64,000 nt of DNA. Origin: Amarobacter sp964507025. GTDB taxonomy: Bacteria > Chloroflexota > Dehalococcoidia > Tepidiformales > Tepidiformaceae. Made by a program: the position numbers and the translations under genes. The stretch covers positions 1-64,000 of the forward strand of contig CAZDOK010000004.1 of assembly GCA_964507025.1 (NCBI GenBank). Direction: 5' to 3'. The notes below the pieces were generated by a model. That model saw only the letters and a program-made list of their open reading frames with translations. It searched no databases and was not told the DNA's origin. Positions 36,147 through 48,620 of this stretch are shown one piece after another (positions within the stretch are counted from its first letter, which is position 1; each line of letters starts with the position of its first letter).

Positions 36147-37199
36147 TCAGACATGCCAGCCTTCGGCCTCGCCGCAACCCAGTTCGCGTGCGAGGCGTAT
36201 CGCGTAACGGTCGGTCATGCCGCTCACATAGTCCGCCGCGCGCCGCTCCACCGGGTCATCCGGGAGCGAGTAGCCGGGGGAAATCCCCTCCGGTCGGCGC
36301 ACGAAATGGTCGAACAGGAAGCGCACGATACGCTTGCCGCGCTCGGCCTCCTGGCGAGTCGAATCGTACAGGTACACCCGCCGGAACATGAACTCGCGCA
36401 GCTCGTTTGCGGCCGCGTGGATGCGCGAGCTGAACCGGATGACGGGCTCGCCGTCGCCCCCGGTTGCCGCCCAGCTCGCCTCGACGATGTCGCAGATCAA
36501 CGTGTTCAGCCGCTCGGAATGGCTCCGTCCGATCTCCGATCGCGCAACGGCGGGCAGCTCGTCCTCAGTGATCAAGCCCGCCCGGATGGCGTCGAGGATG
36601 TCGTGGTTCACATACGCGATGGCATCCGCGGTCTTGACTACCTGGCCTTCGAGGGTGGCAGGGACGCCCCAACCTTCCGCGAAGATGTCCTCCCTCGCCT
36701 TCGAGCTCTTCTCGATGGCGTCGAGCACCTCGAAGGTCAGATTGAGGCCCTGGCCGGCGTGTTCGAGCCTGTCGAGCACGCGCACGGACTGGTAGTTGTG
36801 ACGAAAGCCTTCAGGCAGGCACTCGGCAAGCGCTTCCTCGCCGGCGTGTCCGAAGGGGCCATGGCCGATGTCGTGTCCGAGTGCCGCCGCTTCGGCCAGG
36901 TCCTCGTTCAGGTTCAGCGCGCGGGTGATGGTCCGGGCCACCTGGGCTACCTCGAGCGTGTGCGTGAGGCGGGTAACGTAGTGGTCCTCTGCGGGAGCGA
37001 TGAACACCTGCGTCTTGTGCTTCAGCCGCCGGAATGCCTTGGTGTGAAGAATGCGGTCCCGGTCTCGCTGGTAGTCGGTCCGGACTGGCGAGGGTGCTTC
37101 CGGGCGCGCTCTCCCGCGGGACGTCGAGCTGCGAGCGGCGAAGGGGCTGAGGCGTTGCTCGTTGCCTTCCAGTCGGCGGCGTACCACGTGCAGATCCAC
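36147..37199 (-). CDS. dgt: dGTP triphosphohydrolase-like HD-domain protein
   Basis: A 350-residue deoxyguanosinetriphosphate triphosphohydrolase-like protein, which removes triphosphate from dNTPs. RDRILHTKAFRRLKHKTQVF, the metal-binding RLTHTLEVAQVAR, and LGHDIGHGPFGHAGE are the family HD motifs. The length suits the bacterial dGTPase type 2 subfamily. dnaG is nearby on the same strand; such genes often neighbour dnaG, which supports a role in DNA precursor control. Confidence 0.92.
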   Translation of the reverse strand: MDLHVVRRRLEGNEQRLSPFAARSSTSRGRARPEAPSPVRTDYQRDRDRILHTKAFRRLKHKTQVFIAPAEDHYVTRLTHTLEVAQVARTITRALNLNEDLAEAAALGHDIGHGPFGHAGEEALAECLPEGFRHNYQSVRVLDRLEHAGQGLNLTFEVLDAIEKSSKAREDIFAEGWGVPATLEGQVVKTADAIAYVNHDILDAIRAGLITEDELPAVARSEIGRSHSERLNTLICDIVEASWAATGGDGEPVIRFSSRIHAAANELREFMFRRVYLYDSTRQEAERGKRIVRFLFDHFVRRPEGISPGYSLPDDPVERRAADYVSGMTDRYAIRLARELGCGEAEGWHV

Positions 37200-37355
37200 A
37201 CCTGAATTCTAGGCCGACTCACGCCAACGGTTGTCGCCCGTTCTGTGACCCCGGCTGCACAGTCAACATCGCAGTGTGAACTGGGCGATGGAGCGACCCA
37301 CGCCAGGATGAAACGCTTCTTGTCGGACGGTAGGAATGCCGTCCGGAGGAGAGAA

Positions 37356-37676
37356 ATGAAGATCCAGACCATCACGTTTGACGTGACCGGTATGACCGAG
37401 CGTCAGGCGTACTGCTACGTGGAATCCCTTCGCCTGGGCATGGCGGAGTTCGACGGGCTCATCGCCCACGCACGGGTTCGCATCCCGTCCAACGGCCGGT
37501 ACATCATTTTCAGCACGTGGGAGTCGGCGGCTGCCCTGCGCGCCTTCCGCCACTCGGAGACGTATGCCCGTTTTGTCCTCAGCCCGCACGTCGCCGACCT
37601 GCGAGACCGCGACGAGGACGTCGAAGATTCGAGTGACATGGCCAGTTCGTTTGCCACGGCGCAGGCGGCTGCCTGA
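37356..37676 (+). CDS. ABM-like (dimeric alpha+beta barrel) small protein
   Basis: A 106-residue protein starting at ATG 37356 behind GGAGGA. The pattern RYIIFSTWESAAALRAFRHSETYARFVL is that of antibiotic-biosynthesis-monooxygenase (ABM) family proteins, in which a WxS/E-A...F segment forms the barrel. Active-site residues cannot be placed. It is divergent from dgt and convergent with the PEP synthase gene. Function unknown. Confidence 0.6.
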   Translation: MKIQTITFDVTGMTERQAYCYVESLRLGMAEFDGLIAHARVRIPSNGRYIIFSTWESAAALRAFRHSETYARFVLSPHVADLRDRDEDVEDSSDMASSFATAQAAA

Positions 37677-37701
37677 CGAATCGGCCGGGTCCGGGAGCGT
37701 C

Positions 37702-39993
37702 TCAGCTCGCGGGGGACCGGCCCAGCTTCACCTCGGCGTTCGCGATGATCTCCCGCGTCTGGTCAAGCATGTCGGGGCTCACGCTGACGCTCGTAATGCC
37801 CCATTCGACGAGCTTCTCCGTGACTTCGGGATAGACGCTCGGGGCCTGCCCGCAGATCGATGCGGTGATGCCCCGTCGCTTCGCGACCGACACAGCGGTT
37901 TGAATCGCCGCCATCACGGCGTCGTTGCGCTCATCGAAGGTGTCGGCGAGTGCCTCGCTGTCGCGGTCGATGCCGAGCACGAGCTGTGTCAGGTCGTTCG
38001 ACCCGATCGAAATCCCGTCGATGCCGACGTCGATGAACTTGTCGAGGATGATGACGTTCGATGGCACCTCGACCATCATCCACAGCTTGAATTCGTCGCT
38101 GCGGACAAGGCCCTCTTCGGCGAGTAGCTGCTTGACGCCCTTGAGCTCGGCCGGGGTGCGGACGAACGGGACCATCACGTAGAGGTTCTTGTACTCGGCG
38201 CGAACCTGTTTGATCGCCTCAACCTCGAGCCGGAACACATCGGGCTCGCGGATGTACCGGCTGGCGCCGCGGTACCCGATCATCGGGTTCTCTTCGTTGG
38301 CCTCGAACTCGGCGCCTCCGCGCAGGTTCGCATACTCGTTCGTCTTGAAGTCCGTGAGCCGGTAAACCACCGGGCGCGGGTTGAACGCCCGGCAGAAGTC
38401 GAACAGACCTTCAGCGATCTGCCTCGTGTACTCCTCGGGGCGGCCTTCCTGAATGAACTTCCGCGGGTGCGTCCCGATCTGGGCCACGATGAACTCAGCG
38501 CGGAGCAGGCCCACACCGTCGACGTTTCGCTTCGCGACTCGGTCGGCGAGCTCGGGTTCCGCGAGGTTCACGTAGAGCCTGGTCGTCGTCTTCAGCGCCG
38601 AGGCCTGGGCGTAGCGCTCCTTCTGCCGTTCGTACCAGGCGAGCCGCGCCTCGGCACGCCCCTCGTAGATCCGGCCCGCCGAGCCATCGACGGTGACCAG
38701 TCGATCCTCCCCCAGCCCGGTGGTTGCTCCACCCACGCCTACGACGCATGGGATGCCGAGTTCGCGGCTGACGATGGCTGCATGGCAGGTGCGTCCGCCG
38801 CGCTCCGTCACGATCGCCGAAGCGCGCTTCATTGCAGGAACGAAGTCTGGAGTCGTCATCTCCGCGACGAGGACGTCACCCTCTTTCACGACCCCTATGT
38901 CGTTGGGGTCGTGAACGACGCGGACCACGCCCATGCCGACCCCGGGGCTCGCTGGCTGGCCGGTGAGCAGGACTGGGGCACTCTCTTCCTCGCCCATGTC
39001 CTCGTCCACGTGGCCTTCGCGCATGGTCGTCACCGGGCGTGCCTGCGTGAGGTAGAACTTGCCACCTTCGTAGGCCCATTCGATGTCCTGGTGGGAGCCG
39101 TAGTGCTCTTCGACGGAGCGGCCGATGCGGGCGAGCTCGCGTATCTCGTCGTCCGTCAGTTTTTGCGCTTCGCGCAGGTGCTCGGGCACAGGTAGCCATG
39201 CGTTTGCACCTTCGTGACTGCCATCAGAGTGTGCTGCCCTGGCGATCATGCGGTCCTGGGGGGTCACCGTCTTGTCCAGGATCTGGAGGGACTCCTTGTG
39301 AACCATGTACAGGTCTGGCGAGATCTCGCCAGAGACAATCCCCTCGCCGAGGCCGTACACCGCCTCGATAGTGATCCTCGTCGCGTCCGAGGTCACGGGT
39401 TCGACAGTGAACATAACGCCGGACTTCTCCGACTGGACCATCTTCTGGACCGGAACCGCCAGGCCGACCTTCATGTGGTCATACCCGGCCTCTTCGCGGT
39501 AGAAGATGGCACGCCCTTCGAACAGCGATGCCCAGCACGCCTGGACGGCACGGACGACGTTGTCGGAGCCAACCACGTTCAGGTAGGTGCTCTGTTGGCC
39601 GGCGAAGCTGGCATCGGGCAAGTCTTCGGCCGTGGCCGAGCTGCGAACCGCAACCGGGCCATCGCCCAGTTCCCGGTAGGCTTCCTTGATTTCGTCGGCC
39701 AGGTGAACCGGCATTGGCGCATCCATGATGCGCCTGCGAATGTTCGCGGCGCGCTCGTTCAGCGCCTTCGTATCGTGGACGTCGAGCCCGAACAGTTCCT
39801 TCTTGATGAACGGCTCAAGCCCGCTCTGATGGATGAAGCGGAAGTAGGTGTCGGCCGTGACCACAAATCCGGGGGGAACGGGGATAGATGCCCGGGTGAG
39901 CTCTCCGAGGTTCGCTCCCTTGCCGCCGACGAGGCCAAGATCCTCGCGGCCGACCTCGGAGAACCACACCACCGAACGCGTTATGCTAACCAA
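37702..39993 (-). CDS. ppsA: Phosphoenolpyruvate synthase
   Basis: A 763-residue PEP synthase, which makes PEP from pyruvate with ATP hydrolysed to AMP and phosphate, the entry to gluconeogenesis. The N-terminal ATP-grasp domain has GLVGGKGANLGEL and AVRSSATAEDLPDASFAGQQ. The phospho-His domain has GGRTCHAAIVSRELGIPCVVG. The C-terminal PEP-binding barrel has GADF-like EFANLRGGAEFEANEENPM and GSNDLTQLVLGIDRDS. TTG 39993 is preferred because GGAGG lies 10 bases upstream; a GTG at 40014 is the alternative. Confidence 0.92.
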   Translation of the reverse strand: MVSITRSVVWFSEVGREDLGLVGGKGANLGELTRASIPVPPGFVVTADTYFRFIHQSGLEPFIKKELFGLDVHDTKALNERAANIRRRIMDAPMPVHLADEIKEAYRELGDGPVAVRSSATAEDLPDASFAGQQSTYLNVVGSDNVVRAVQACWASLFEGRAIFYREEAGYDHMKVGLAVPVQKMVQSEKSGVMFTVEPVTSDATRITIEAVYGLGEGIVSGEISPDLYMVHKESLQILDKTVTPQDRMIARAAHSDGSHEGANAWLPVPEHLREAQKLTDDEIRELARIGRSVEEHYGSHQDIEWAYEGGKFYLTQARPVTTMREGHVDEDMGEEESAPVLLTGQPASPGVGMGVVRVVHDPNDIGVVKEGDVLVAEMTTPDFVPAMKRASAIVTERGGRTCHAAIVSRELGIPCVVGVGGATTGLGEDRLVTVDGSAGRIYEGRAEARLAWYERQKERYAQASALKTTTRLYVNLAEPELADRVAKRNVDGVGLLRAEFIVAQIGTHPRKFIQEGRPEEYTRQIAEGLFDFCRAFNPRPVVYRLTDFKTNEYANLRGGAEFEANEENPMIGYRGASRYIREPDVFRLEVEAIKQVRAEYKNLYVMVPFVRTPAELKGVKQLLAEEGLVRSDEFKLWMMVEVPSNVIILDKFIDVGIDGISIGSNDLTQLVLGIDRDSEALADTFDERNDAVMAAIQTAVSVAKRRGITASICGQAPSVYPEVTEKLVEWGITSVSVSPDMLDQTREIIANAEVKLGRSPAS

Positions 39994-40049
39994 TCTGCCT
40001 ATACCTCCGCGCACCGCGCATAGTGCAGACCGATGGCTTCGGTCGCCCG

Positions 40050-40055
40050 ATTATA
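40050..40055 (-). promoter_or_regulatory. Likely -10 box for ppsA
   Basis: A perfect TATAAT on the minus strand, about 57 bases upstream of the chosen ppsA start. No good -35 hexamer is found at 16-18 bases; the palindrome GCGCCAATTGGCGC at 40074-40087 occupies that place and could be an operator or part of the glmS 3' end. Confidence 0.45.
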
Positions 40056-40118
40056 GACCGGAAGCGCCAATTGGCGCGCCCCTCCGATCGGACCGGACAT
40101 CCCTTCCCCATTGGTCCG

Positions 40119-41966
<1,848 letters not shown>

Positions 41967-42093
41967 GGTGATGGACTCCTCTGTCCCGTGGCTCCCTTGC
42001 AGGAGCGGGCGGCAGCACGCGCGACGCCGGGTAGGGCGCAAACGATCGTTCCGGAAGGGGACGATGGAAGAGCAAGAGGGGGTGCGAACCCCT

Positions 42094-42240
42094 GGCACCC
42101 GGACCACTTTTGTCAGCCAGTTGCCTGTGCTGGTTTGTGTGCGTCCTTCGGCTGTGCCTGCCGGGGGGCCATCCGCCGAGTCTTTCGATGCTGCCCCCGC
42201 CTCGTCATCCGCCGCGTGGGCGGACCTGGCGCTTGATGTT
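42094..42240 (-). ncRNA. glmS ribozyme (glucosamine-6-phosphate-activated self-cleaving riboswitch)
   Basis: On the minus strand the leader reads AGCGCCAGG at the cleavage end, then TGACGAGG, ATCGA, TCGGCGGATG, a CCCCCCGGC strand, AAGGA, AAACCAGCACAGGCAAC and GTCCGGGTGCC. These follow the conserved core of the glmS ribozyme in order and spacing, including the nucleotides that close the metabolite pocket. Cleavage is expected between A42233 and G42232. When glucosamine-6-phosphate is abundant, cleavage marks the downstream glmS mRNA for decay. The 3' boundary is approximate. It is about 130 bases upstream of the glmS ATG. Confidence 0.9.
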
Positions 42241-42331
42241 GCTGCTCTTTGCGTGCCGTGGCTTGTTGTTCGGGCGAATCACCTCCTGCGCGAGCAACTG
42301 CCTCGAGTGTTGCCCACGCCCCGGTGGATGG

Positions 42332-42646
42332 TCAACTCTCCGCGCGGGGAATGCCTGCAAATCCGAGGAAGTCTTCCTCCCAATCGAGCACCGCCCGGAT
42401 GAGCGGAGCCTCGATGCCGAACGGCTCAGCCCGTATGCCGCGCAGCCGGAACTCGTCCTCGAGCAGCCGGGCAATTTCGTCGAGCGGCCGCGTGTGAACG
42501 GCCAGTTCGCGCTCGGTCTCGAGAATCAGTTCGATAAGCTCACCCTGGATCTGATAGCCATCTTCCTGCAGCTGCTCCCAGATCCATCCAGCGCATTCGG
42601 TGAAGAGCTCTCCCTGGAGCCTGCCAGTCAGGGGCACGTATCCCAT
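42332..42646 (-). CDS. Hypothetical protein
   Basis: A 104-residue acidic protein with a high share of Glu, Leu and Trp (WIWEQLQEDGYQIQGELIEL, EIARLLEDEFRLRGI, LDWEEDFLGF). No membrane segment or metal motif. It starts at ATG 42646, 30 bases after the nfo stop, and its stop TTGA-overlap also provides a possible TTGACC -35 for glmS. Small acidic proteins of this sort occur in Chloroflexota genomes, but I do not recognise the family. Confidence 0.7.
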   Translation of the reverse strand: MGYVPLTGRLQGELFTECAGWIWEQLQEDGYQIQGELIELILETERELAVHTRPLDEIARLLEDEFRLRGIRAEPFGIEAPLIRAVLDWEEDFLGFAGIPRAES

Positions 42647-42676
42647 CCTTCTCGCTCGAAAGTCGACCGTCTCAGC

Positions 42677-43579
42677 CTATCGGGCCTTTTCCAACCGGGA
42701 AATCGGCGGCAGCCTCGGAGCCTCAATTCCCAGTTCCCGGCGGATGTTCTTCAGGCGCCGGATGTTCTTCGCGTCCGGGCCATTCCCATCGAAGCCGGGC
42801 ACTTCGAGCAAGAACGGCACGTCGCGGAAGGCCGGGTGCCCCATCAGCGTGCGGAAGCCCGCGAGCCCCAGGTGCCCCTCCCCGATGTTTTCGTGCCGGT
42901 CGCGGAACGTTCCGAGTGGCTGCTTCGTGTCGTTCGCATGGACGGCCACCAGCCGGTCGAAGCCGATCTCGCGGTCGAACTCTTCCATTGCGGCCGAACA
43001 ACCCTCTGTGGTCGCGAGGTCGTAGCCCATCGCGTAGGCGTGGCAGGTATCGAGGCAGACCGCGAGGGACGGGTGCTCGCCGAGCGCACGGATGATCTCT
43101 CCGAGCTCCGCGAACTTGCCCCCGATGCAGTTCCCCTGCCCGGCGTTGTTCTCGAGGATGACCAGAGACGGGTTATCGGGCTCGTCGTCGAGCACCTCGG
43201 TCAGCATGCGGGCGATCCGCCCCACCATGGCGCCATCGAAGCCAGCGCCGAGGTGGCTTCCCACGTGGAAGACGGTGCCAACCACACCCATGCGCCCGGC
43301 ATAGTGCCGGTACGACTTCAACGAGGCCACCGACCGGGCGAGCAGCGCCTCGTCCTGGCTGCCGAGGTTGATGAGATAGACGCCGTGGAAGAACGCCGGA
43401 ATGCCCGCCGCCTCTCGCTGGCGCTGAAAGAGATCCACCTGCTCGTCGGTGAGCACGGGCGACTTCCATTGTTGCGGAGCCGAGATGAACAGCTGGACAG
43501 CTTCGGCACCGATGGCGCGGGCGCGCTCGAAAACGAGGTGGTGTCCGCCCGCACTGGAGACGTGTGCACCGATCCGCAC
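42677..43579 (-). CDS. nfo: Deoxyribonuclease IV (endonuclease IV)
   Basis: A 300-residue AP endonuclease of the xylose-isomerase-like TIM-barrel fold, cutting 5' to abasic sites in base excision repair. The start MRIGAHVSSAGG, the metal-binding FHVGSHLG and LENNAGQGN, LDTCHAYAMGYDL, VHANDTKQPLGTFRDRHENIGEGHLG are all as in the family and supply the three-zinc site. It is immediately downstream of a methyltransferase gene (one base gap) and upstream of a hypothetical gene. Confidence 0.95.
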   Translation of the reverse strand: MRIGAHVSSAGGHHLVFERARAIGAEAVQLFISAPQQWKSPVLTDEQVDLFQRQREAAGIPAFFHGVYLINLGSQDEALLARSVASLKSYRHYAGRMGVVGTVFHVGSHLGAGFDGAMVGRIARMLTEVLDDEPDNPSLVILENNAGQGNCIGGKFAELGEIIRALGEHPSLAVCLDTCHAYAMGYDLATTEGCSAAMEEFDREIGFDRLVAVHANDTKQPLGTFRDRHENIGEGHLGLAGFRTLMGHPAFRDVPFLLEVPGFDGNGPDAKNIRRLKNIRRELGIEAPRLPPISRLEKAR

Positions 43580-43580
43580 G

Positions 43581-44240
43581 TCAGCTCTCTCCTGGCCGCG
43601 TCACCGCTGCCTCGGGCCGGGCCACGCCCACTATCGCAGGCAGCGGGCCAATCTTCACCTGGCTCAGGTCGACCAATTCGAACCCGGCATTCTGGATGGC
43701 TTCCAGGGTCCGCCGGTTCGGGTGGCAACCACCGAGCAGTCTCGACCATGGCCAGGAAATGCCATCGAGGAAAGGTCCTGCCAGCGGGCCCATCGGCCGA
43801 ACGTGCTCACAGAATCGCAGCTCGCCACCGGGCCGGAGCACGCGCCGTGCTTCCCGCAATGCCCGCCCGGCATCGGGGATGGTGCAGAACACGAGCGTCG
43901 CAAGGACCGTATCGAACGAGTGGTCCGCGAACTCGAGTGCCTGCGCGTCACCCGCACGTAGCTCGAAGCCGGCCGTTGCCGGTTTGGGGTGCCGCACTGC
44001 GCGTCCGCGCATGTGCGGGTCGGGCTCGATGCCGGTGTACTCCACAACCGGCGGCAGGTAGGCCCAGTTGGCCCCGACACCGAACCCCAGTTCGAGGGTG
44101 CGCCCCCGGCAAGCGCCGGCTGTCTGCTCGCGAAACCGTCGCTCGTTCCTCGGCTCGTGACGGCCCATCCAGTCCCAGAAGGCTGCGAAGCCCCGGTGCC
44201 CTCTTATCCCTGGTGCGGCGGCCGGCTCCTTCATTGACAT
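43581..44240 (-). CDS. Class I SAM-dependent methyltransferase
   Basis: A 219-residue methyltransferase. SAM motif I is LELGFGVGANWAYLP, the acidic residue follows as GIEPDPHMR, and motifs further on include FDTVLATLVFCTIPDAGRAL and LRPGGELRFCEHVRPM, a layout of the Methyltransf_11 group. ATG 44240 is preferred; the open frame extends upstream. The CEHVRP and late WPWSRLLGGCHPNRRT segments recall thiol or phospholipid methyltransferases, but the substrate is unknown. Divergent from a CoA-transferase gene with 58 bases between. Confidence 0.85.
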   Translation of the reverse strand: MSMKEPAAAPGIRGHRGFAAFWDWMGRHEPRNERRFREQTAGACRGRTLELGFGVGANWAYLPPVVEYTGIEPDPHMRGRAVRHPKPATAGFELRAGDAQALEFADHSFDTVLATLVFCTIPDAGRALREARRVLRPGGELRFCEHVRPMGPLAGPFLDGISWPWSRLLGGCHPNRRTLEAIQNAGFELVDLSQVKIGPLPAIVGVARPEAAVTRPGES

Positions 44241-44298
44241 CGTGCTGTCGCCTCCACAGAATCCCGGCAAGGCCGTGTCCCAGCGCGCCGGAGGAGCC

Positions 44299-45498
44299 AT
44301 GTTCCCGGACGTTCCGCATACCGGATTGCCGCTTTCAGGTCTTGTCGTGATCGACTGCACCATCTGGCAGCAGGGCACGTATGCAACTGCGATGCTGGCG
44401 GATTTCGGCGCGAATGTCATCAAGGTTGAGGGTCCGGACTCGCCCGACCCCGGGCGCGGCGTCGGCGAGGCCTACTTCGAAAGCCATAACCGCAACAAGC
44501 GCGGAATCGTGATCGATCTGAAGACACCGGAAGGCCGGGACACCCTCCTCCGCATGTCCGAGAAGGCCGACGTATTCGTCCAGAACATGCGCCAGGGCGT
44601 GATGGAAAAGCTCGGGCTCGCGTACGCCGATGTAAAGGCGCAGAACCCCCGGATCATCTATGCCTCGGCCTCGGGGTACGGCACCAAAGGTCCACACCGC
44701 CTGTGGCCGGCGATGGACATCCTGGGCCAGGCGCGTGGCGGCACCATGATGACGCAGGGGCCGCCGAACCTGCCGCCGATCTTCTCGTTCGCCGGCATGG
44801 CCGATCAGGTAGGCGCCATCTCGCTTTCCTACGGCATCCTCCTGGCGCTGTGGCACCGGGCCCGCACCGGCGAGGGGCAGCACCTGGACGCCTCGCTGCT
44901 CGGCGGGCAGGTCATGCTGCAGTCGTTCAATATCACGGGGACGCTCTTTTCGGGCACCGTCCCGCCGCGTCGCTCGCGAGAAGAAGCCGCACCAATGTGG
45001 AATGTCTACCAGTGCCGCGATGGCGGTTGGATTGCGGTCAGCATGTCGCAAATCGGGCGGTGGTGGGCCCCGTTCTGTGAGGGCGTCGGGCGTCCCGACC
45101 TGCGCGACGACCCGCGGTTCAACCGGCTCCCCGACCACTACGAGCACCGGACAGAACTTGTCGCTGAATTGGACCAGCTGTTCGCACAGCGCGACCAATG
45201 GGAGTGGGTCGAGGACCTGTGCGGGAAGGGGCTCCCGGTGGCTCCGGTCCAGGACTATGGGCAACTCATCCAGGACCCGCAGGTCGTCGCCAACGAGTAC
45301 ATCGTCGAATACGAGCACGCATCGGGTGAGCGCCGGAAGATCGTCGGGCCGGCGGTCCAGCTTGAGAGCTCCCCCGGAAGCATCCGCTCGGGTGCGCCTG
45401 ACTTCGGCCAGCACACCGAGGAGGTCCTGCTGGAATTTGGCTTCGATTGGCAGGAGATAGAGCAACTTCGGCACCGGCGCGCGATCGGCGGGCGGTAA
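44299..45498 (+). CDS. CaiB/BaiF family III CoA-transferase
   Basis: A 399-residue family III CoA-transferase. ATIWQQGTYATAMLADFG near the start, ANVIKVEGPDSPDPGRGV, DVFVQNMRQGVMEKLGLAYAD and GMADQVGAISLSYGIL with the catalytic Asp are clear. ATG 44299 follows GGAGGAGCC. It is the fourth family III transferase in the window and lies just upstream of the copper cassette, from which it is separated by a promoter. Confidence 0.9.
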   Translation: MFPDVPHTGLPLSGLVVIDCTIWQQGTYATAMLADFGANVIKVEGPDSPDPGRGVGEAYFESHNRNKRGIVIDLKTPEGRDTLLRMSEKADVFVQNMRQGVMEKLGLAYADVKAQNPRIIYASASGYGTKGPHRLWPAMDILGQARGGTMMTQGPPNLPPIFSFAGMADQVGAISLSYGILLALWHRARTGEGQHLDASLLGGQVMLQSFNITGTLFSGTVPPRRSREEAAPMWNVYQCRDGGWIAVSMSQIGRWWAPFCEGVGRPDLRDDPRFNRLPDHYEHRTELVAELDQLFAQRDQWEWVEDLCGKGLPVAPVQDYGQLIQDPQVVANEYIVEYEHASGERRKIVGPAVQLESSPGSIRSGAPDFGQHTEEVLLEFGFDWQEIEQLRHRRAIGGR

Positions 45499-45538
45499 CG
45501 CGGCACCGTTTTCCGCCGAAAGACTGACCGAACCCCGC

Positions 45539-45588
45539 TTGAAGTGTGCCGGCCCGCCTTGCTAGGATAGGGGGGTACCCTATTTAGG
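45539..45588 (+). promoter_or_regulatory. Promoter and palindromic operator of the csoR-copZ-copA cassette
   Basis: TTGAAG at 45539-45544 and TAGGAT at 45563-45568 are separated by 18 bases. Overlapping and following the -10 is an inverted repeat ATAGGG-GGGTA-CCCTAT (45566-45582), the G-run/C-run style typical of CsoR-family operators. This places the repressor site over the start of its own operon. Confidence 0.7.
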
Positions 45589-45597
45589 CTGGAAGCC

Positions 45598-45873
45598 ATG
45601 ACCCCAGAGACGCGCCGCCAGGCCCTCCGTCGCATGAAGATCATTGCCGGCCAGGTGCAGGCCCTGCAGAAGCAGCTCGAGGATGACCGCTACTGCATGG
45701 ACATCCTGGACCTTTCGCTTTCGATCCAGAAGGCGCTTCGGAGCCTCGACGGGCTCATCATCGAAGGCCACCTCCGTACGCACGTCATCGAGATGATGAC
45801 CGGCGGCGAGCAGGAACGGGCCATCGCCGAATTGCTGCGTCTGTACAGGGTCCAGGGCCCGGCTGAATCGTGA
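45598..45873 (+). CDS. CsoR/RcnR-family metal-sensing repressor
   Basis: A 91-residue DUF156 repressor made of three helices, releasing DNA on metal binding. The fingerprint residues are Cys33, His58 and His62. Copper CsoR has Cys-His-Cys, formaldehyde FrmR has Cys-His-Glu, and nickel/cobalt RcnR has Cys-His-His. So the third ligand position is of the RcnR kind, although the neighbours are a copper chaperone and copper pump. Its N-terminus lacks the His3 that RcnR also uses. It is autoregulated most likely through the palindrome upstream. Its stop overlaps a GTG in the copZ frame. Confidence 0.85.
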   Translation: MTPETRRQALRRMKIIAGQVQALQKQLEDDRYCMDILDLSLSIQKALRSLDGLIIEGHLRTHVIEMMTGGEQERAIAELLRLYRVQGPAES

Positions 45874-45902
45874 GTACGCAAAACGGACAGGAGAATCTCG
45901 CC

Positions 45903-46112
45903 ATGGCAAAGACCATCGAACTCAACGTAACTGGAATGACCTGCGACCACTGCGTCCGCTCGGTCACGAACGCTCTGAAGGATGTCCCCGGTGTCGATGA
46001 CGCCGTTGTCAGCCTTGAAGAAAAGAAAGCTACCGTGACCGCCGACGAAGTCGACATCGCGAAGCTCATCGAAGCCGTCGAAGAGGAGGGCTACGCGGCC
46101 GCCGTCCGCTAG
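45903..46112 (+). CDS. copZ: Copper chaperone, HMA domain
   Basis: A 69-residue heavy-metal-associated protein with the motif GMTCDHC (Cys14 and Cys17) and the ferredoxin-like betalpha-beta pattern. It carries Cu(I) in the cytosol and delivers it to CopA, whose gene starts 24 bases downstream. ATG 45903 with AGGAG nine bases upstream is preferred; a GTG at 45870 that overlaps the repressor stop would add 11 residues not seen in the family. Confidence 0.9.
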   Translation: MAKTIELNVTGMTCDHCVRSVTNALKDVPGVDDAVVSLEEKKATVTADEVDIAKLIEAVEEEGYAAAVR

Positions 46113-46136
46113 CCTTCGCCCCCCGGAGTTTTCACC

Positions 46137-48527
<2,391 letters not shown>

Positions 48528-48620
48528 GTGTGTGTGCGAGCGAGCCCATGCGTTGAAGCCGGGTGGCCGACGGCGCCGCTGCTAGCCACACGCAACCGGG
48601 CCGGTTGGTACACTTGACCC

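Noticed and set aside
42030..42107. A tRNA-like element (T-arm and ACCCGGACCA end) on the plus strand upstream of glmS
   Set aside because: The D-arm and anticodon arm do not form; the bases are explained by the 3' part of the glmS ribozyme on the other strand.
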